A stretch of 53,737 bases of DNA from Erysipelotrichaceae bacterium (GCA_017432895.1 JAFRIG010000058.1:1-53737); one strand, 5' to 3'. Counted from the first letter of the stretch, positions 31,511-41,218 are shown. Numbers and translations: made by a program. Notes: generated by a model from the sequence alone, not told the origin.

Positions 31511-32398
31511 TTAAATGTTCATCTGCTTTGCGACTTCTTCCGCAAAGTTTTCTTCACGTTTTTCGATACCTTCACCGACCGTGTACCTGACAAAGCACTT
31601 GACCTCGGCGCCGTTCTCTTTAAGAACAGCAGAGACCTTCTTGGCCGTGTCCATGAAGTATTCCTGGTCGACCAGGCACATTTCTTTCAAAGACTTGGAG
31701 ACTTTGCCTTCGATCGCACCGTTGATGACGTTCTCCGGTTTGCCGGCAAACTTCTCATCATTTCTGACGATCTCGGTCTGAACTTTTCTTTCATGTTCGA
31801 CGACATCAGCAGGCATATCAGCCGAGCTGACATAAGTCGGAGACATGGAAGCGACCTGCATCGCCATGAAGTGAGCCAGTTCTTCATTGCCGCCCTTTAA
31901 GACGACTAAAGCCGTTTTGGCGCCACCCATGTGAGTGTAATCACCGAAGAGTTCGTCGTCTGCTTTTTCAACGACAGCGAATCTTCTTAAGACGATCTTT
32001 TCACCGATCGTAGCCGTAGCATTGATGAATTCATCATTCAAAGTTGCACCATTGACTTCAAGAGCCAAAGCAGCCTCGTTGTCAGCCGGAGCAGCAGCCA
32101 GTATAGCCTTGGCAGCCGTGTCCAGCAGAGCCAAAAACTGAGCGTTCTTGGTGACGAAATCGGTCTCGGTATTTACTTCGACCATGCAGGCTTTGTTGCC
32201 GTCGATGACGATCTTGGCCAGACCTTCAGCAGCGATCCTGGAAGCCTTCTTGATGGATTTGGCAATGCCCTTTTCTCTCAGCCAGTCGATAGCCTTTTCG
32301 ATATCGCCGTCGGATGCCGTTAAAGCATTCTTGCAATCGAGCATACCGGCACCGGTCTTATCTCTTAATTCTTTGACTTGAGCAGCAGTTACAGCCAT
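31511..32398 (-). CDS. tsf: Elongation factor Ts
   Basis: A 295-residue nucleotide exchange factor for EF-Tu. The N-terminal UBA-like module holds LRDKTGAGMLDCKNAL (residues 11-26), followed by the core with NTETDFVTKN (about 76-85) and HFMAMQVASMSPTYV. Length matches Bacillota EF-Ts. AAGGAGGTCA lies inside the rpsB 3' end, and the start overlaps the rpsB stop by one base (TAATG). Confidence 0.98.
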   Translation of the reverse strand: MAVTAAQVKELRDKTGAGMLDCKNALTASDGDIEKAIDWLREKGIAKSIKKASRIAAEGLAKIVIDGNKACMVEVNTETDFVTKNAQFLALLDTAAKAILAAAPADNEAALALEVNGATLNDEFINATATIGEKIVLRRFAVVEKADDELFGDYTHMGGAKTALVVLKGGNEELAHFMAMQVASMSPTYVSSADMPADVVEHERKVQTEIVRNDEKFAGKPENVINGAIEGKVSKSLKEMCLVDQEYFMDTAKKVSAVLKENGAEVKCFVRYTVGEGIEKREENFAEEVAKQMNI

Positions 32399-33378
32399 TA
32401 TTCAGTGACCTCCTTGACCTCTTCAACTGCCTTTTCGACAGTTTCCTTTACTTCTTCCTTGACTTCAACCTTTACTTCAGCTGTCGCTTCCGCAGGAGCT
32501 TCTTCCTTCTTGCCGATATATCTTCTTTCGGAGTTGTATCTGCGCGGATTTCTGTTGCCATAACGGTTGTTTCTTTCTTCGTTTCTGGCTTTTCTTCTCT
32601 TTTCCTGCTCTTCAGCGTGCTTTTCAACGTTGATGATGACGTCTTCCATCGTGATGTCGTCAGTGATATCGCCTTCCTGGAAAGCATCCTGGAGGATACC
32701 GCCCTTGGACTCGACGATCGCATCAGCCATCAGCGACATCAGCAGTTTGATCGATTTGATCGCATCGTCATTAGCCGGGATCGCAAAGTCAACCGTAGCC
32801 GGATCGCAGTTGGTATCAGCCAGGCCAAAGACCGGGATACCGAGCTTCTTGGCTTCGGAAACGGCGTTGTGATCTTCTTTCGGATCGACGACGACGACCG
32901 CATCAGGCAATTTCTTCATTTCTTTGATACCGCCTAAGAAGTTTTCCAGACGTACTGCTTCCTTGTGGATCAGGACCTGTTCCTTCTTGGGGTAGACAGA
33001 GATCGTACTGTCAGCTTCCATCTGTTCGATCTCAATCAGACGCTTGATCCTCTTCTGGATCGTACGGAAGTTGGTAAGCGTACCACCCAGCCATCTCTGG
33101 TTGATGTAGAAGCTGCCGGAACGGGTAGCTTCATCGAGGATGATCTGCTGAGCCTGTTTCTTCGTACCGACGAATAAGACCTTGCCGCCTTCTTCCGCGA
33201 TGGATTTCATCTTGTTGTAAGCGACATCAAGGGCTTCCTGCGTCTTGTTCAGGTCGATGATGTAGATGCCGTTCTTAGCTGTGTAAATGAACGGTTTGCA
33301 CTTCGGGTCCCATCTTCTGGTCTGATGTCCGAAATGAACACCGTTTTCCAGAAGCTTTCTCATTGAAACTAATTGCAT
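32398..33378 (-). CDS. rpsB: 30S ribosomal protein S2 with long charged C-terminal tail
   Basis: A 326-residue S2, with a core of about 240 residues ([20 protein letters not shown] at the start, [13 protein letters not shown], and the [20 protein letters not shown] segment). It continues with about 85 residues not present in ordinary S2. The first part is rich in Arg and Asn ([22 protein letters not shown]), the second rich in Glu, Lys, Val and Ala. The tail looks disordered and could contact rRNA or partners. GAGAGGAAA serves as Shine-Dalgarno. First gene of rpsB-tsf, with a structured leader that is probably the S2 autoregulatory site. Confidence 0.97.
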   Translation of the reverse strand: MQLVSMRKLLENGVHFGHQTRRWDPKCKPFIYTAKNGIYIIDLNKTQEALDVAYNKMKSIAEEGGKVLFVGTKKQAQQIILDEATRSGSFYINQRWLGGTLTNFRTIQKRIKRLIEIEQMEADSTISVYPKKEQVLIHKEAVRLENFLGGIKEMKKLPDAVVVVDPKEDHNAVSEAKKLGIPVFGLADTNCDPATVDFAIPANDDAIKSIKLLMSLMADAIVESKGGILQDAFQEGDITDDITMEDVIINVEKHAEEQEKRRKARNEERNNRYGNRNPRRYNSERRYIGKKEEAPAEATAEVKVEVKEEVKETVEKAVEEVKEVTE

Positions 33379-33399
33379 TTAAAAATTTCCTCTCTTTCC

Positions 33400-33464
33400 G
33401 TTACGCCTCCACTATTTCGGGCATCACTAACTTTTTACAAGCACGGAGTGATGAATCCATAGTG
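33400..33464 (-). promoter_or_regulatory. Candidate S2 autoregulatory leader
   Basis: The minus-strand leader can form two nested helices, CACTAT (33459-33464) with ATAGTG (33410-33415), and CATCACT (33447-33453) with AGTGATG (33422-33428), around an 18-nt loop. An extended -10 (TGTTAGAAT) lies upstream near 33493-33501. S2 leaders of this kind are known in several bacterial groups; the match here is by position and shape. Confidence 0.55.
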
Positions 33465-33511
33465 TGTGTATGCATAAATGCTTAATAATTCTAACATAGC
33501 CAAAACTAAAA

Positions 33512-33537
33512 AGAAAGGCTGAATTTAAGCCTTTCCC
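33512..33537 (-). terminator. Rho-independent terminator of murE
   Basis: AAAGGCT (33514-33520 on the plus strand) pairs with AGCCTTT (33528-33534); the minus-strand transcript ends in CTTTTT. The murE stop codon lies in the loop. Confidence 0.85.
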
Positions 33538-34988
33538 TCATTTTTTTCCATTTTTTTCGCAATCGCCTTTAAAGCTGCTTCCTCATCGGAAATATAAGGC
33601 ACCCGACCCTCCTTACATAAGAAGAAGCGGTCGCTGCCCTTGCCTAGAAGCAGTATCGTATCCCCGCTTTGGGCCAGCGATATTGCCTTATCGATCGCTT
33701 CGATACGATCGAGGATGATCTCAGGGTCAAGTCTTTTGAAATAGGACTTGAGATTGATGAGGATCTCCATCATGTCTTCGGTCGAAGGATCATCATAGGA
33801 TAGAATGACCTCATCGGCTCTTTCATCGGCGATCGCTGCCGTTCCCGGACGGCGCTTGTGATCCCTGTCCCCTGCCGCGCCAAAAACTGCAATGATCTTT
33901 TTGCCTTTTTGCGTGATCGATTCCGCAAAATCGAAAACTTTCGCAAAAGAATTGGGTGTAAACGCAAAATCCACGACCACGTTGAAATCCTGACCGGCCT
34001 TGATCATCTGTAGACGTCCCGGGGTCATTTCAACTTTGGTCAGATAAGGAAGTATACTGTCAATGCTGTAGCCGTTTTCATTCAAAACGGCAATGACCGC
34101 CAGCAGATTGTAGACATTGAATCTGGCTAAGGCATCGGTGACGATATGATAAGTCTTTTCATCATATACCAGATCGAATTCGCTGTGATCGTTAAACAGT
34201 TTAAGATCTTTAGCCTGATAATCGGCTTTGTTGTCGATGCCATAGGTGATCTTACGGGCTTTGCAGATATCCATCAGCCTTTGGCCATACTCATCGTCGA
34301 TATTGATGATAGCCTTTCCATCGTCTTTCAGCATTTCAAAAAGCAAGCATTTGGCCTTGAAATAGCTTTCCATATCGCCATGGACATCGAAGTGATCGCC
34401 GGATAGGTTGTTGAAGACGGCGGTCGAAAACGAGACCTGTTCCAGCCTTCTGGTCGCCAGACCTTCCGAAGAAGCTTCCAGCACCAGCGTCTTGCAGCCC
34501 TCATCCAGCATCTCTTTTCCAATTCTTAATAGTTCATCAGGTTTAGGCGTCGTCAGCCACATCTTGGAATCCTTGACTTCTTGACCATAGTAGTAGCCCA
34601 TCGTACCGATATAGCCGCATTTTTCAAAATGAGCGATGATCGATCTGATGATCCAGGCGATCGTGGTCTTGCCATTGGTGCCGGTGATACCGATGACGTT
34701 CATTTTTCCAAGAGGATCGCCATAAAAAGCCTTACAGAAAGAGATATAGGCTTTAGTGGCGTCTTCAACTTTTATGTAACAGACTTCGTCATCACTTTTA
34801 TTAATCTCATCGGTATAGACGATGCATCTGGCACCGTTATTTATAGCCATATCGATGAAATTATGACCGTCGTTGATCTTGCCTTTCATCGCAAAAAAGA
34901 TCGAAGCCGGACAAGGCTTTCTAGAATCGAACATGATGTTTTCAATGTCAGTATCGAAATCTGTAGCAAAAACTTCGCTGATCTTCAA
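33525..34988 (-). CDS. murE: UDP-MurNAc-tripeptide synthetase (MurE family)
   Basis: An ATP-dependent ligase of 487 residues adding the third amino acid to the peptidoglycan stem. It has the Mur-ligase P-loop GITGTNGKTT (about 101-110), GDHFDVHGDMESYFKAK with the carbamylated Lys near 213, and GAAGDRDHKRRP in the C-terminal domain. The specificity site reads DDPS (about 399-402) rather than the DNPR of DAP-adding enzymes, so L-Lys or another residue is likely. The usual DYAHTPD reads DFAFTPN here, losing a conserved His. Start choice: TTG at 34988 has GGAGG 8 nt before it; an upstream TTG (35003) with a weaker AGGAAG is the alternative. The gene is about 45 bp after the LtaS-like gene, probably in one operon. 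Confidence 0.9.
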   Translation of the reverse strand: MKISEVFATDFDTDIENIMFDSRKPCPASIFFAMKGKINDGHNFIDMAINNGARCIVYTDEINKSDDEVCYIKVEDATKAYISFCKAFYGDPLGKMNVIGITGTNGKTTIAWIIRSIIAHFEKCGYIGTMGYYYGQEVKDSKMWLTTPKPDELLRIGKEMLDEGCKTLVLEASSEGLATRRLEQVSFSTAVFNNLSGDHFDVHGDMESYFKAKCLLFEMLKDDGKAIINIDDEYGQRLMDICKARKITYGIDNKADYQAKDLKLFNDHSEFDLVYDEKTYHIVTDALARFNVYNLLAVIAVLNENGYSIDSILPYLTKVEMTPGRLQMIKAGQDFNVVVDFAFTPNSFAKVFDFAESITQKGKKIIAVFGAAGDRDHKRRPGTAAIADERADEVILSYDDPSTEDMMEILINLKSYFKRLDPEIILDRIEAIDKAISLAQSGDTILLLGKGSDRFFLCKEGRVPYISDEEAALKAIAKKMEKNEGKA

Positions 34989-35032
34989 TTTTCTTTCCTC
35001 CAAAGATTCTTCCTAATCGGAAATATGCAGCC

Positions 35033-36991
35033 CTAACTCGGACTGCATATCGAACGTCTTTTCGAAAAATAATCTTCGTCCATGATCAGATAGGATATCT
35101 TGATCGTATTCTGTACCGAAGTATTGGTCCGGCTGATATAGCCACTGTCCACCTGATCGTTTGGATCATTGGGATTGAACTTCTCGGTTGAGGCATCATA
35201 CCAGCCTCGGGCATTGATCCAGTTGCCATCGGCCATGATGATTGTCTTTTCCCCGTCGTAGATATCGGAACCCATATAAAGACGGGGATCGTAATTCAGA
35301 TCAAAGAGATTGGCGATCGTCGGCACATGGTCTAGTGTCGAACAGTAGTTGTAGTTGACGTCTTTGCCGGCGGCTTTGTTATAGATAATGAATGGCGAAC
35401 GGTAGATCCCGTTTTCACCCGAACGTTTGGGATCAAGCCACCTGGTGAGTTCCATCAGCTTGTCGTAATCCATCCAGTACGGACGATGGTCGGGATAGAT
35501 GCAAAGCACCGTCGTATCCGCCAGACCCTTTTCATCCAGATAGTCGAGCAGGTTCTTGAGACCGTTGTCGAAATCCATGCACTTGGACATGTAGCGCTTG
35601 AACTGGATATCCCAATCCGGATGAACTTCGTTTATCTCATCGAGATAGTAGTCGCCCCAGTATGATGATTCATCGTACGGGAAGTGCATGACGGAAGTGA
35701 TGATATCACAGAAGAAAGGACCATTGGTCTCATCGATGTGTTTGATCGCCTGATCTATCAGCATCGCGTCGGATTGCCAGCCGTTGGTATGCTGGATCGA
35801 CTTGTCTTGCCAGATGTCGTCGATATCGTAGTAGGCATCAAAACCCAAGGCCGGAAGAATGGTCGTACGCTCATAGAATTCATCGCGCCAGTTGTGCAAA
35901 GAGAAAGTCGTATAGCCCGCATTCTTAAACAGATAAGGCAAAGCCTCATAGTAGGAAATGCCGGCCACATAGTTTGGCGTACAGACGTTGACATACGGGA
36001 ATAAAGACAGATAAGAGACCAGTTCCGATTCGCCGGTCGCACAGGAATACAAAGGTGTATAGTGGTTGGCAAAGGTGAAACCCTCCGAGTACATCTTGTA
36101 TAACGTCGGAGTCAGATCCTTGTCGATCATCAGATAATCGCCCGCTTCGACCATGAAGTAGATGAAGTTGTAGCCTTCAAAGACCCCGGTCTTTTCGTTG
36201 GGCTGGGTTACCGTCTTGGACATCAGATACTTGTCTATCGTCTGCATATTGGTGTTTTCTTCCGCCGCAGCGATATTCTTCCATTCCGTATCGTCGATCT
36301 GCCTTGTCCGCTCCGGTTCTTCAATGACCGGTTCTTCAACAGTCCCCTCTTCGATGATCTCGATAGACTCCGGAACCTTATAGACCAGAGCACTCAGATC
36401 GCGGAAGAAGAAATGTTCGATGCCATACTTATCGACGATCACCGTCTTATTGGAGAAGGTACCATAGGTCTTTAAGATCGAATTGACCCCTGAACCCAGA
36501 TCCATGCAGGCGACCAGAAGCAAAAACGAAAGGATGCAGAAGATCGCCGGCAGCTGGAAAGGCCCCTTGGCGTTGAACTTCACGAAATGATGCAAAACGG
36601 CATAGATTATGATGCCCAAAAAGCACAGATAATAAGCCGGTTTGGCTGATGAGATGAAGATCAGGGCATATTGAGCGATACGCGTCGCTCCATCTGAGAC
36701 GGTCCCGAAAGAATAGAAGTCGTTCATCGAATTCTTGAAGATCAGTTCGACGAAACTGTAGGCTGAGAACCAGAACATCAGGATGAAGCCCAGGATATAG
36801 TAGGCCTTATCGTTTTTGAAAGGACGGCAGATCAAAGCGATGAATAACGAAAGAAAAGCCGTAAACAGCAGGATCCTGATAAACGAAAAAAGATCGATGC
36901 CCTTGAACTGGACAAAGTGAAAAACGATCTCCAATACGAACATCGGAATAAACAGATACAGGAATCTTAAGTCGAATTTGTATTTTTTCAT
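35033..36991 (-). CDS. LtaS-like membrane sulfatase (phosphoglycerol transferase family)
   Basis: A 652-residue enzyme. Five TM helices fill the first 165 residues, then a linker with acidic repeats (about 205-245) and an extracellular alkaline-phosphatase-fold domain. Active-site landmarks include FMVEAGD (Glu282), the putative nucleophile Thr319 in YSCATGESE, LHNWRDEFY near 361, and the metal-binding PDHRPYW near residue 500. Members polymerise glycerol-phosphate or transfer phosphoglycerol or phosphoethanolamine to envelope glycopolymers; the acceptor here is unknown. The ATG overlaps the xerC stop (ATGA), so translation is coupled to a recombinase gene, an unusual neighbour. It leads into murE. 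Confidence 0.85.
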   Translation of the reverse strand: MKKYKFDLRFLYLFIPMFVLEIVFHFVQFKGIDLFSFIRILLFTAFLSLFIALICRPFKNDKAYYILGFILMFWFSAYSFVELIFKNSMNDFYSFGTVSDGATRIAQYALIFISSAKPAYYLCFLGIIIYAVLHHFVKFNAKGPFQLPAIFCILSFLLLVACMDLGSGVNSILKTYGTFSNKTVIVDKYGIEHFFFRDLSALVYKVPESIEIIEEGTVEEPVIEEPERTRQIDDTEWKNIAAAEENTNMQTIDKYLMSKTVTQPNEKTGVFEGYNFIYFMVEAGDYLMIDKDLTPTLYKMYSEGFTFANHYTPLYSCATGESELVSYLSLFPYVNVCTPNYVAGISYYEALPYLFKNAGYTTFSLHNWRDEFYERTTILPALGFDAYYDIDDIWQDKSIQHTNGWQSDAMLIDQAIKHIDETNGPFFCDIITSVMHFPYDESSYWGDYYLDEINEVHPDWDIQFKRYMSKCMDFDNGLKNLLDYLDEKGLADTTVLCIYPDHRPYWMDYDKLMELTRWLDPKRSGENGIYRSPFIIYNKAAGKDVNYNYCSTLDHVPTIANLFDLNYDPRLYMGSDIYDGEKTIIMADGNWINARGWYDASTEKFNPNDPNDQVDSGYISRTNTSVQNTIKISYLIMDEDYFSKRRSICSPS

Positions 36992-37905
36992 TTGGCGTGC
37001 GGATGGGCGGAATCGACGGCTTTTTTCAGTCGGTCATAAGTCAGATGGGTATATAACTGCGTGGTCGAGAGGTTCTCATGTCCCAGCAGTTCCTGCACCG
37101 TTCTAAGATCGGCTCCGTTGTCCAGCAGATGCGTGGCAAAGGAGTGCCTGAGCATGTGCGGATGGACGTTTATTTCCAGTCCAGCCTTTATTCTAGCATT
37201 TTCCAGCATCAGTTGAACACTTCTGGGTGAAATTTTATCTTTTCTTTGTGATACAAAAAGATATGGAAAATCTTCATCCGCATACTCATTGCGATACATT
37301 TTGATGTATAAATCAAACAGTTCATTGAGCCTTGGGTAGTATGGAACCATCCTTTCCTTATTCCCTTTGCCGATGACACTTAGGATCATATCATGCGTAT
37401 CGATCTTGTCGATCAATAAATCGCAACACTCCGAAACACGAAGCCCGCAGGCATAGATCGTTTCTAAAATGCAGCGGTTTCTCACCTGCAAAGGATCCTC
37501 TAAGTCAAAGGAAGCAAATAGTCTTTCCACCTGCTCGAAAGTCAGTACATCGGGCAGATGCTTTTCGACATGGACCTTGCGAAACTGCAGGAAGGGATTG
37601 CTGTCACAAAGGTGTCTTTCGTTCAAAAAACGGTAAAAGGATCTTAAGGCCGACAGGTTTCGGGCATAGGTCGAATTGGAGATCTTGCCTCTGGAGATCT
37701 TGCCGGAACGCAAAAGATCGATATAATCGAAAACGATGCTCTTATCGACCTTAGAGAGATCATCTATCCCCTTTTCTTCCAGGAAGGCCAGAAAACGGCT
37801 GATATCCCGGTAATAGGAATCGGCCGTCGCCTTGGAACCGGTCCTTTTGTCGAGCATGTATCTGATGAAATCGTCAAGTGTCTTATACATATCGTTCATA
37901 TTCAC
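36988..37905 (-). CDS. xerC: Tyrosine recombinase XerC
   Basis: A 305-residue site-specific recombinase that resolves chromosome dimers with a partner Xer. The N-terminal SAM-like core-binding domain (about 1-105) is followed by the catalytic domain with Arg156 (ACGLRVSE), Lys180, His250 and Arg253 (HPHMLRHSFATH), His276 (LLGHENLS) and nucleophile Tyr285 (QLYTH), all present. The position after topA-trmFO is the conserved place of Bacillus codV/xerC. Two start choices are near: GTG at 37905 with AAGG 6 nt upstream, and ATG at 37899; the first is used. Overlaps trmFO by 23 bp. Confidence 0.93.
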   Translation of the reverse strand: MNMNDMYKTLDDFIRYMLDKRTGSKATADSYYRDISRFLAFLEEKGIDDLSKVDKSIVFDYIDLLRSGKISRGKISNSTYARNLSALRSFYRFLNERHLCDSNPFLQFRKVHVEKHLPDVLTFEQVERLFASFDLEDPLQVRNRCILETIYACGLRVSECCDLLIDKIDTHDMILSVIGKGNKERMVPYYPRLNELFDLYIKMYRNEYADEDFPYLFVSQRKDKISPRSVQLMLENARIKAGLEINVHPHMLRHSFATHLLDNGADLRTVQELLGHENLSTTQLYTHLTYDRLKKAVDSAHPHAK

Positions 37906-39175
37906 TCACGACCTTCAAGGCATGTTCACTGTAAGCCTTCTTCTTTTCGGACTTGGGACCGTTATAGTCATAGCGGAAGATGCCGAAATTGGCATTCATC
38001 GGCTGCAGCTTACAGATGCTTTCATCGGAAATGTAGTTGGCCATCGCTCCCATCATCGTATCGGGACCAAGTTCATATTTTATTCCCCCGCTTAAATACT
38101 GGGCCATATTCAATGCGGCATAGAGTCCGCTGGCGGCCGATTCGACATAGCCTTCCACCCCGGAGATCTGACCGGCGATGAAAAGATTGGGATGATGAAT
38201 GAACTGGTATTTATTATTGATGATGCGTGGAGAATTGAGGTAGGTATTGCGATGCATGACCCCATATCTGACGATGTGCACGTTTCTTAAGGCCGGAATG
38301 GTCTTCAAGACCTCTTCCTGCGATCCGAAGGTCAGATGGGTTTGAAAACCTACGACATTGTACAAGGTATCGATGGCGTTGTCTTTTCTTAACTGCACCA
38401 CGGCATAGGGACGTATCCCGTCATGTTCCAGGCCGACAGGCTTCATCGGCCCGAAAAGCAGGGTCTTGTAGCCCCTTCTGGCCATCTCTTCAAAAGGCAT
38501 ACAGCCTTCAAAGTACTTCTCGTCGTCGATATCGTGCACCGCGATCTTGCGGGCATTGATGACGGCGTTATAAAAAGTTTCAAACTCTTCTTTGCTCAAA
38601 GGACAGTTGATGTAGTCCCCTTCATTCTCCTCGTCATAGCGGGATTTGTAGTAGGCATAATTAAAATCGATCGAATCCTTTTCTACGATCGGTGAAACGG
38701 CATCATAAAAATGCAGAAATTCATTTCCACAAAGTCCTACCAAAGAATCAGCCAGATCCCCTTCGCATAAAGGACCGGCGGCCATGATCGTCGGAATGCT
38801 GTCATCAAGTTCATGGACTTCTTCATAGATGACTTTGATATTGGGATGCGAATTTATCTTTTCGGTGATGTAATCGGAAAAGCCATGGCGATCAACCGCC
38901 AAAGACTTGCCGGCCGGAATACGGTATAAATCGGCCGCTTCCATGATCAAAGAATGCAGTATGCGCATCTCCTGTTTAAGCAAACCGACCGCATTAGACA
39001 GATCATCGCTTCTTAATGAATTGGAACAGATCAGCTCCGCATAATTCTCGGTTTTGAAAGCCGGATGTTTTTTGATCGGCTTTTGTTCGTAGAGTTCTAC
39101 TTCAAAACCCCTTTGCGCCAATTGAAAAGCCGCCTCACTGCCGGCCAATCCGGCGCCGATGACTTTTATTTTCAT
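37883..39175 (-). CDS. trmFO: Methylenetetrahydrofolate-tRNA-(uracil-54-C5)-methyltransferase TrmFO
   Basis: A 430-residue folate- and FAD-dependent enzyme making ribothymidine-54 in tRNA. Signatures are the N-terminal VIGAGLAGSEAAFQLAQRG, ELICSNSLRSDDLSNAVGLL (about 48-67), the GCMPFEEMARRG segment, and the C-terminal GQISGVEGYVESAASGL. Length is normal. It begins at the topA stop (TAAATG) with only a weak AAGAAG Shine-Dalgarno, suggesting coupling to topA. Confidence 0.97.
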   Translation of the reverse strand: MKIKVIGAGLAGSEAAFQLAQRGFEVELYEQKPIKKHPAFKTENYAELICSNSLRSDDLSNAVGLLKQEMRILHSLIMEAADLYRIPAGKSLAVDRHGFSDYITEKINSHPNIKVIYEEVHELDDSIPTIMAAGPLCEGDLADSLVGLCGNEFLHFYDAVSPIVEKDSIDFNYAYYKSRYDEENEGDYINCPLSKEEFETFYNAVINARKIAVHDIDDEKYFEGCMPFEEMARRGYKTLLFGPMKPVGLEHDGIRPYAVVQLRKDNAIDTLYNVVGFQTHLTFGSQEEVLKTIPALRNVHIVRYGVMHRNTYLNSPRIINNKYQFIHHPNLFIAGQISGVEGYVESAASGLYAALNMAQYLSGGIKYELGPDTMMGAMANYISDESICKLQPMNANFGIFRYDYNGPKSEKKKAYSEHALKVVSEYERYV

Positions 39176-41176
39176 TTATTTCTTCTTTCTGCGATAGAAT
39201 TTCCGGTTGTTTTCGGATTCGATCGCTTCCAGATACTTGCATTTGGGATAACCCGAACAGCCAATGAAGTAGTTGCCGTACTTCGACTTCCTCTTTAGCA
39301 AGGGTTTGCCACACTCCGGACAGGTCCGACCGATATCTTCAGGCTCTTCCTTTTTGGCCAGAGATTCATGCCACTTGCAGGTGGGATAGTTGATGCAGGA
39401 CTTGAATTTGCCATAGCGGCCGTTTCGGATCACGACTTCACCACCGCATTCCGGACAGATCTCCCCGGTCTTTTCCGGACCTACCTTTTCCATCTGTTCA
39501 TAGGCCGAATCGACCAAAGGCTGGAAGCGGTCGTAGAATTCCCTTAAGGATTTGATGGAGTCGAGTTTGTCTTCGGCGATCTCGTCAAGTTCCGATTCCA
39601 TTTCGGCCGTGTATTTGATATTGATGACCTGTTTGAAGTATTCCCGCAGTTTCTCATCGGTCAAAAGGCCCTGTTGCGTAGGGAAGAAATACTTGGTCTT
39701 GCCCGAATCGGAGGCCTTCTTATATTCGACGTAGTTGCGCTTTTCGATCGTATCGATAATCGTCGCATAGGTGGAAGGACGTCCGACGCCCTCTTCTTCC
39801 AGAGCCTTGATCAGTCTGGCTTCGGTATAGCGGCTGGGACCTTCGGTAAAATGCTGCTCCTTGAGGATCTTCTTGGCCTTAAGGATATCGCCCTTTTCCA
39901 GTTTAGGTAAAATGACGTCTTTGGAAGAATCGTAGTCGCCATAGACTTTTAAGAAACCGTCGAATTCCAGCTTCGAACCGGAGATAGTGAACAGATAGCC
40001 GTTGTTGTCGAAATCGTAAGTCACCGATTTGAACATGGCATCCGCCATCAGAGAAGCCAGCGCCCTGTAATAGATGAAACGATACAGTTTGTACTGGTCA
40101 TTGCTGAGATATTGTTTGATGGCTTCCGGTTCATTGGCTAAAGAAGTCGGGCGGATCGCCTCGTGGGCGTCTTGCGCAGAACCGTCGTTCTTGACCCTGT
40201 AGAAGCCTTTATATTCCTTGCCATACTCATTGACGATCTTGTCGTAGGCCGCGGCTACAAATTCGTTGGAAAGTCTGGTCGAATCGGTACGCATATAGGT
40301 GATCAGACCCTGAGCGCCGTTTGACAGTTCAACACCTTCATATAAGGACTGAGCGACCATCATCGTCTTGCGCGAAGTGAAACCCAGTTTGGTGGAAGCT
40401 TCCTGCTGCAGCGTAGAGGTTATAAAAGGCAGATAAGCCGCTCTTTTCTTGTTTTTCTCTGTGATATCAGCCAGAACGAAATCTTCGCCCAGTGCCTTTA
40501 AAATGGCGTCTGCTTCTTCTTCATTTCTGATCTCGATCTTCTTGCCCTGATACTTGCTTAGTTCAACGATAAGTTTCTTGCCCAGATCGGCGTTTATCTT
40601 CCAGTATTCTTCCGGAACGAAAGCTTCGATCTCCTTCTCGCGGTCACATATCATCCTTAAAGCGATCGACTGCACGCGTCCGGCCGACTTGGAACCGATC
40701 TTTTTCTGTAAGAGCTTGGACAGCTTAAAACCGATGATCCGATCAAGGATCCTTCTGGTCTCCTGCGACCTGACTAAAGCCATATCGATGGTCCTAGGTT
40801 CTTCAAGGGCCTTCAAAACGGCATTCTTGGTGATCTCGTTGAAAACGATGCGGTTGTTCTGGTCCATATCAAGGCCAAGTTCTCTGGCCAGATGCCAGGA
40901 TATCGCTTCGCCTTCCCTATCCGGGTCGGTGGCCAGATAGACCTGATCGGCATTCTTGACCAGTTTCTTGAGTTCGGAAACGACGCTCTTCTTGTCCGGC
41001 GAGATCTCATAGGTCGGCTTGAAATCGTTCTCGACATCGACGCCGAGACCTTCCTTGCCCTTGGTCGCCAGATCACATATATGTCCCTTGGAAGAAGTGA
41101 CTTTAAAATCCTTCCCCAGATATTTTTCGATCGTCTTGGACTTAGACGGAGATTCGACAATTACCAGATTTTTCAT
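39176..41176 (-). CDS. topA: DNA topoisomerase I
   Basis: A 666-residue type IA topoisomerase that relaxes negative supercoils. The Toprim domain (VIVESPSKSKTIEKYLG at 4-20, and DPDREGEAISWH about 98-109) is followed by the core with the active-site Tyr in ITYMRTDSTRLS (about 298-309). Two C-terminal zinc-ribbon modules have CPECGG-GRYGKFKSCINYPTC and CPECGK-SKYGNYFIGCSGYPKC cysteine sets. The protein is slightly shorter than the Bacillus one, with two instead of three zinc modules, which is common in the group. AGAGGTCA precedes the ATG. Confidence 0.98.
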   Translation of the reverse strand: MKNLVIVESPSKSKTIEKYLGKDFKVTSSKGHICDLATKGKEGLGVDVENDFKPTYEISPDKKSVVSELKKLVKNADQVYLATDPDREGEAISWHLARELGLDMDQNNRIVFNEITKNAVLKALEEPRTIDMALVRSQETRRILDRIIGFKLSKLLQKKIGSKSAGRVQSIALRMICDREKEIEAFVPEEYWKINADLGKKLIVELSKYQGKKIEIRNEEEADAILKALGEDFVLADITEKNKKRAAYLPFITSTLQQEASTKLGFTSRKTMMVAQSLYEGVELSNGAQGLITYMRTDSTRLSNEFVAAAYDKIVNEYGKEYKGFYRVKNDGSAQDAHEAIRPTSLANEPEAIKQYLSNDQYKLYRFIYYRALASLMADAMFKSVTYDFDNNGYLFTISGSKLEFDGFLKVYGDYDSSKDVILPKLEKGDILKAKKILKEQHFTEGPSRYTEARLIKALEEEGVGRPSTYATIIDTIEKRNYVEYKKASDSGKTKYFFPTQQGLLTDEKLREYFKQVINIKYTAEMESELDEIAEDKLDSIKSLREFYDRFQPLVDSAYEQMEKVGPEKTGEICPECGGEVVIRNGRYGKFKSCINYPTCKWHESLAKKEEPEDIGRTCPECGKPLLKRKSKYGNYFIGCSGYPKCKYLEAIESENNRKFYRRKKK

Positions 41177-41218
41177 AGTGACCTCTTTTTACAATTTCTT
41201 ATATTTACACAAATGTTT

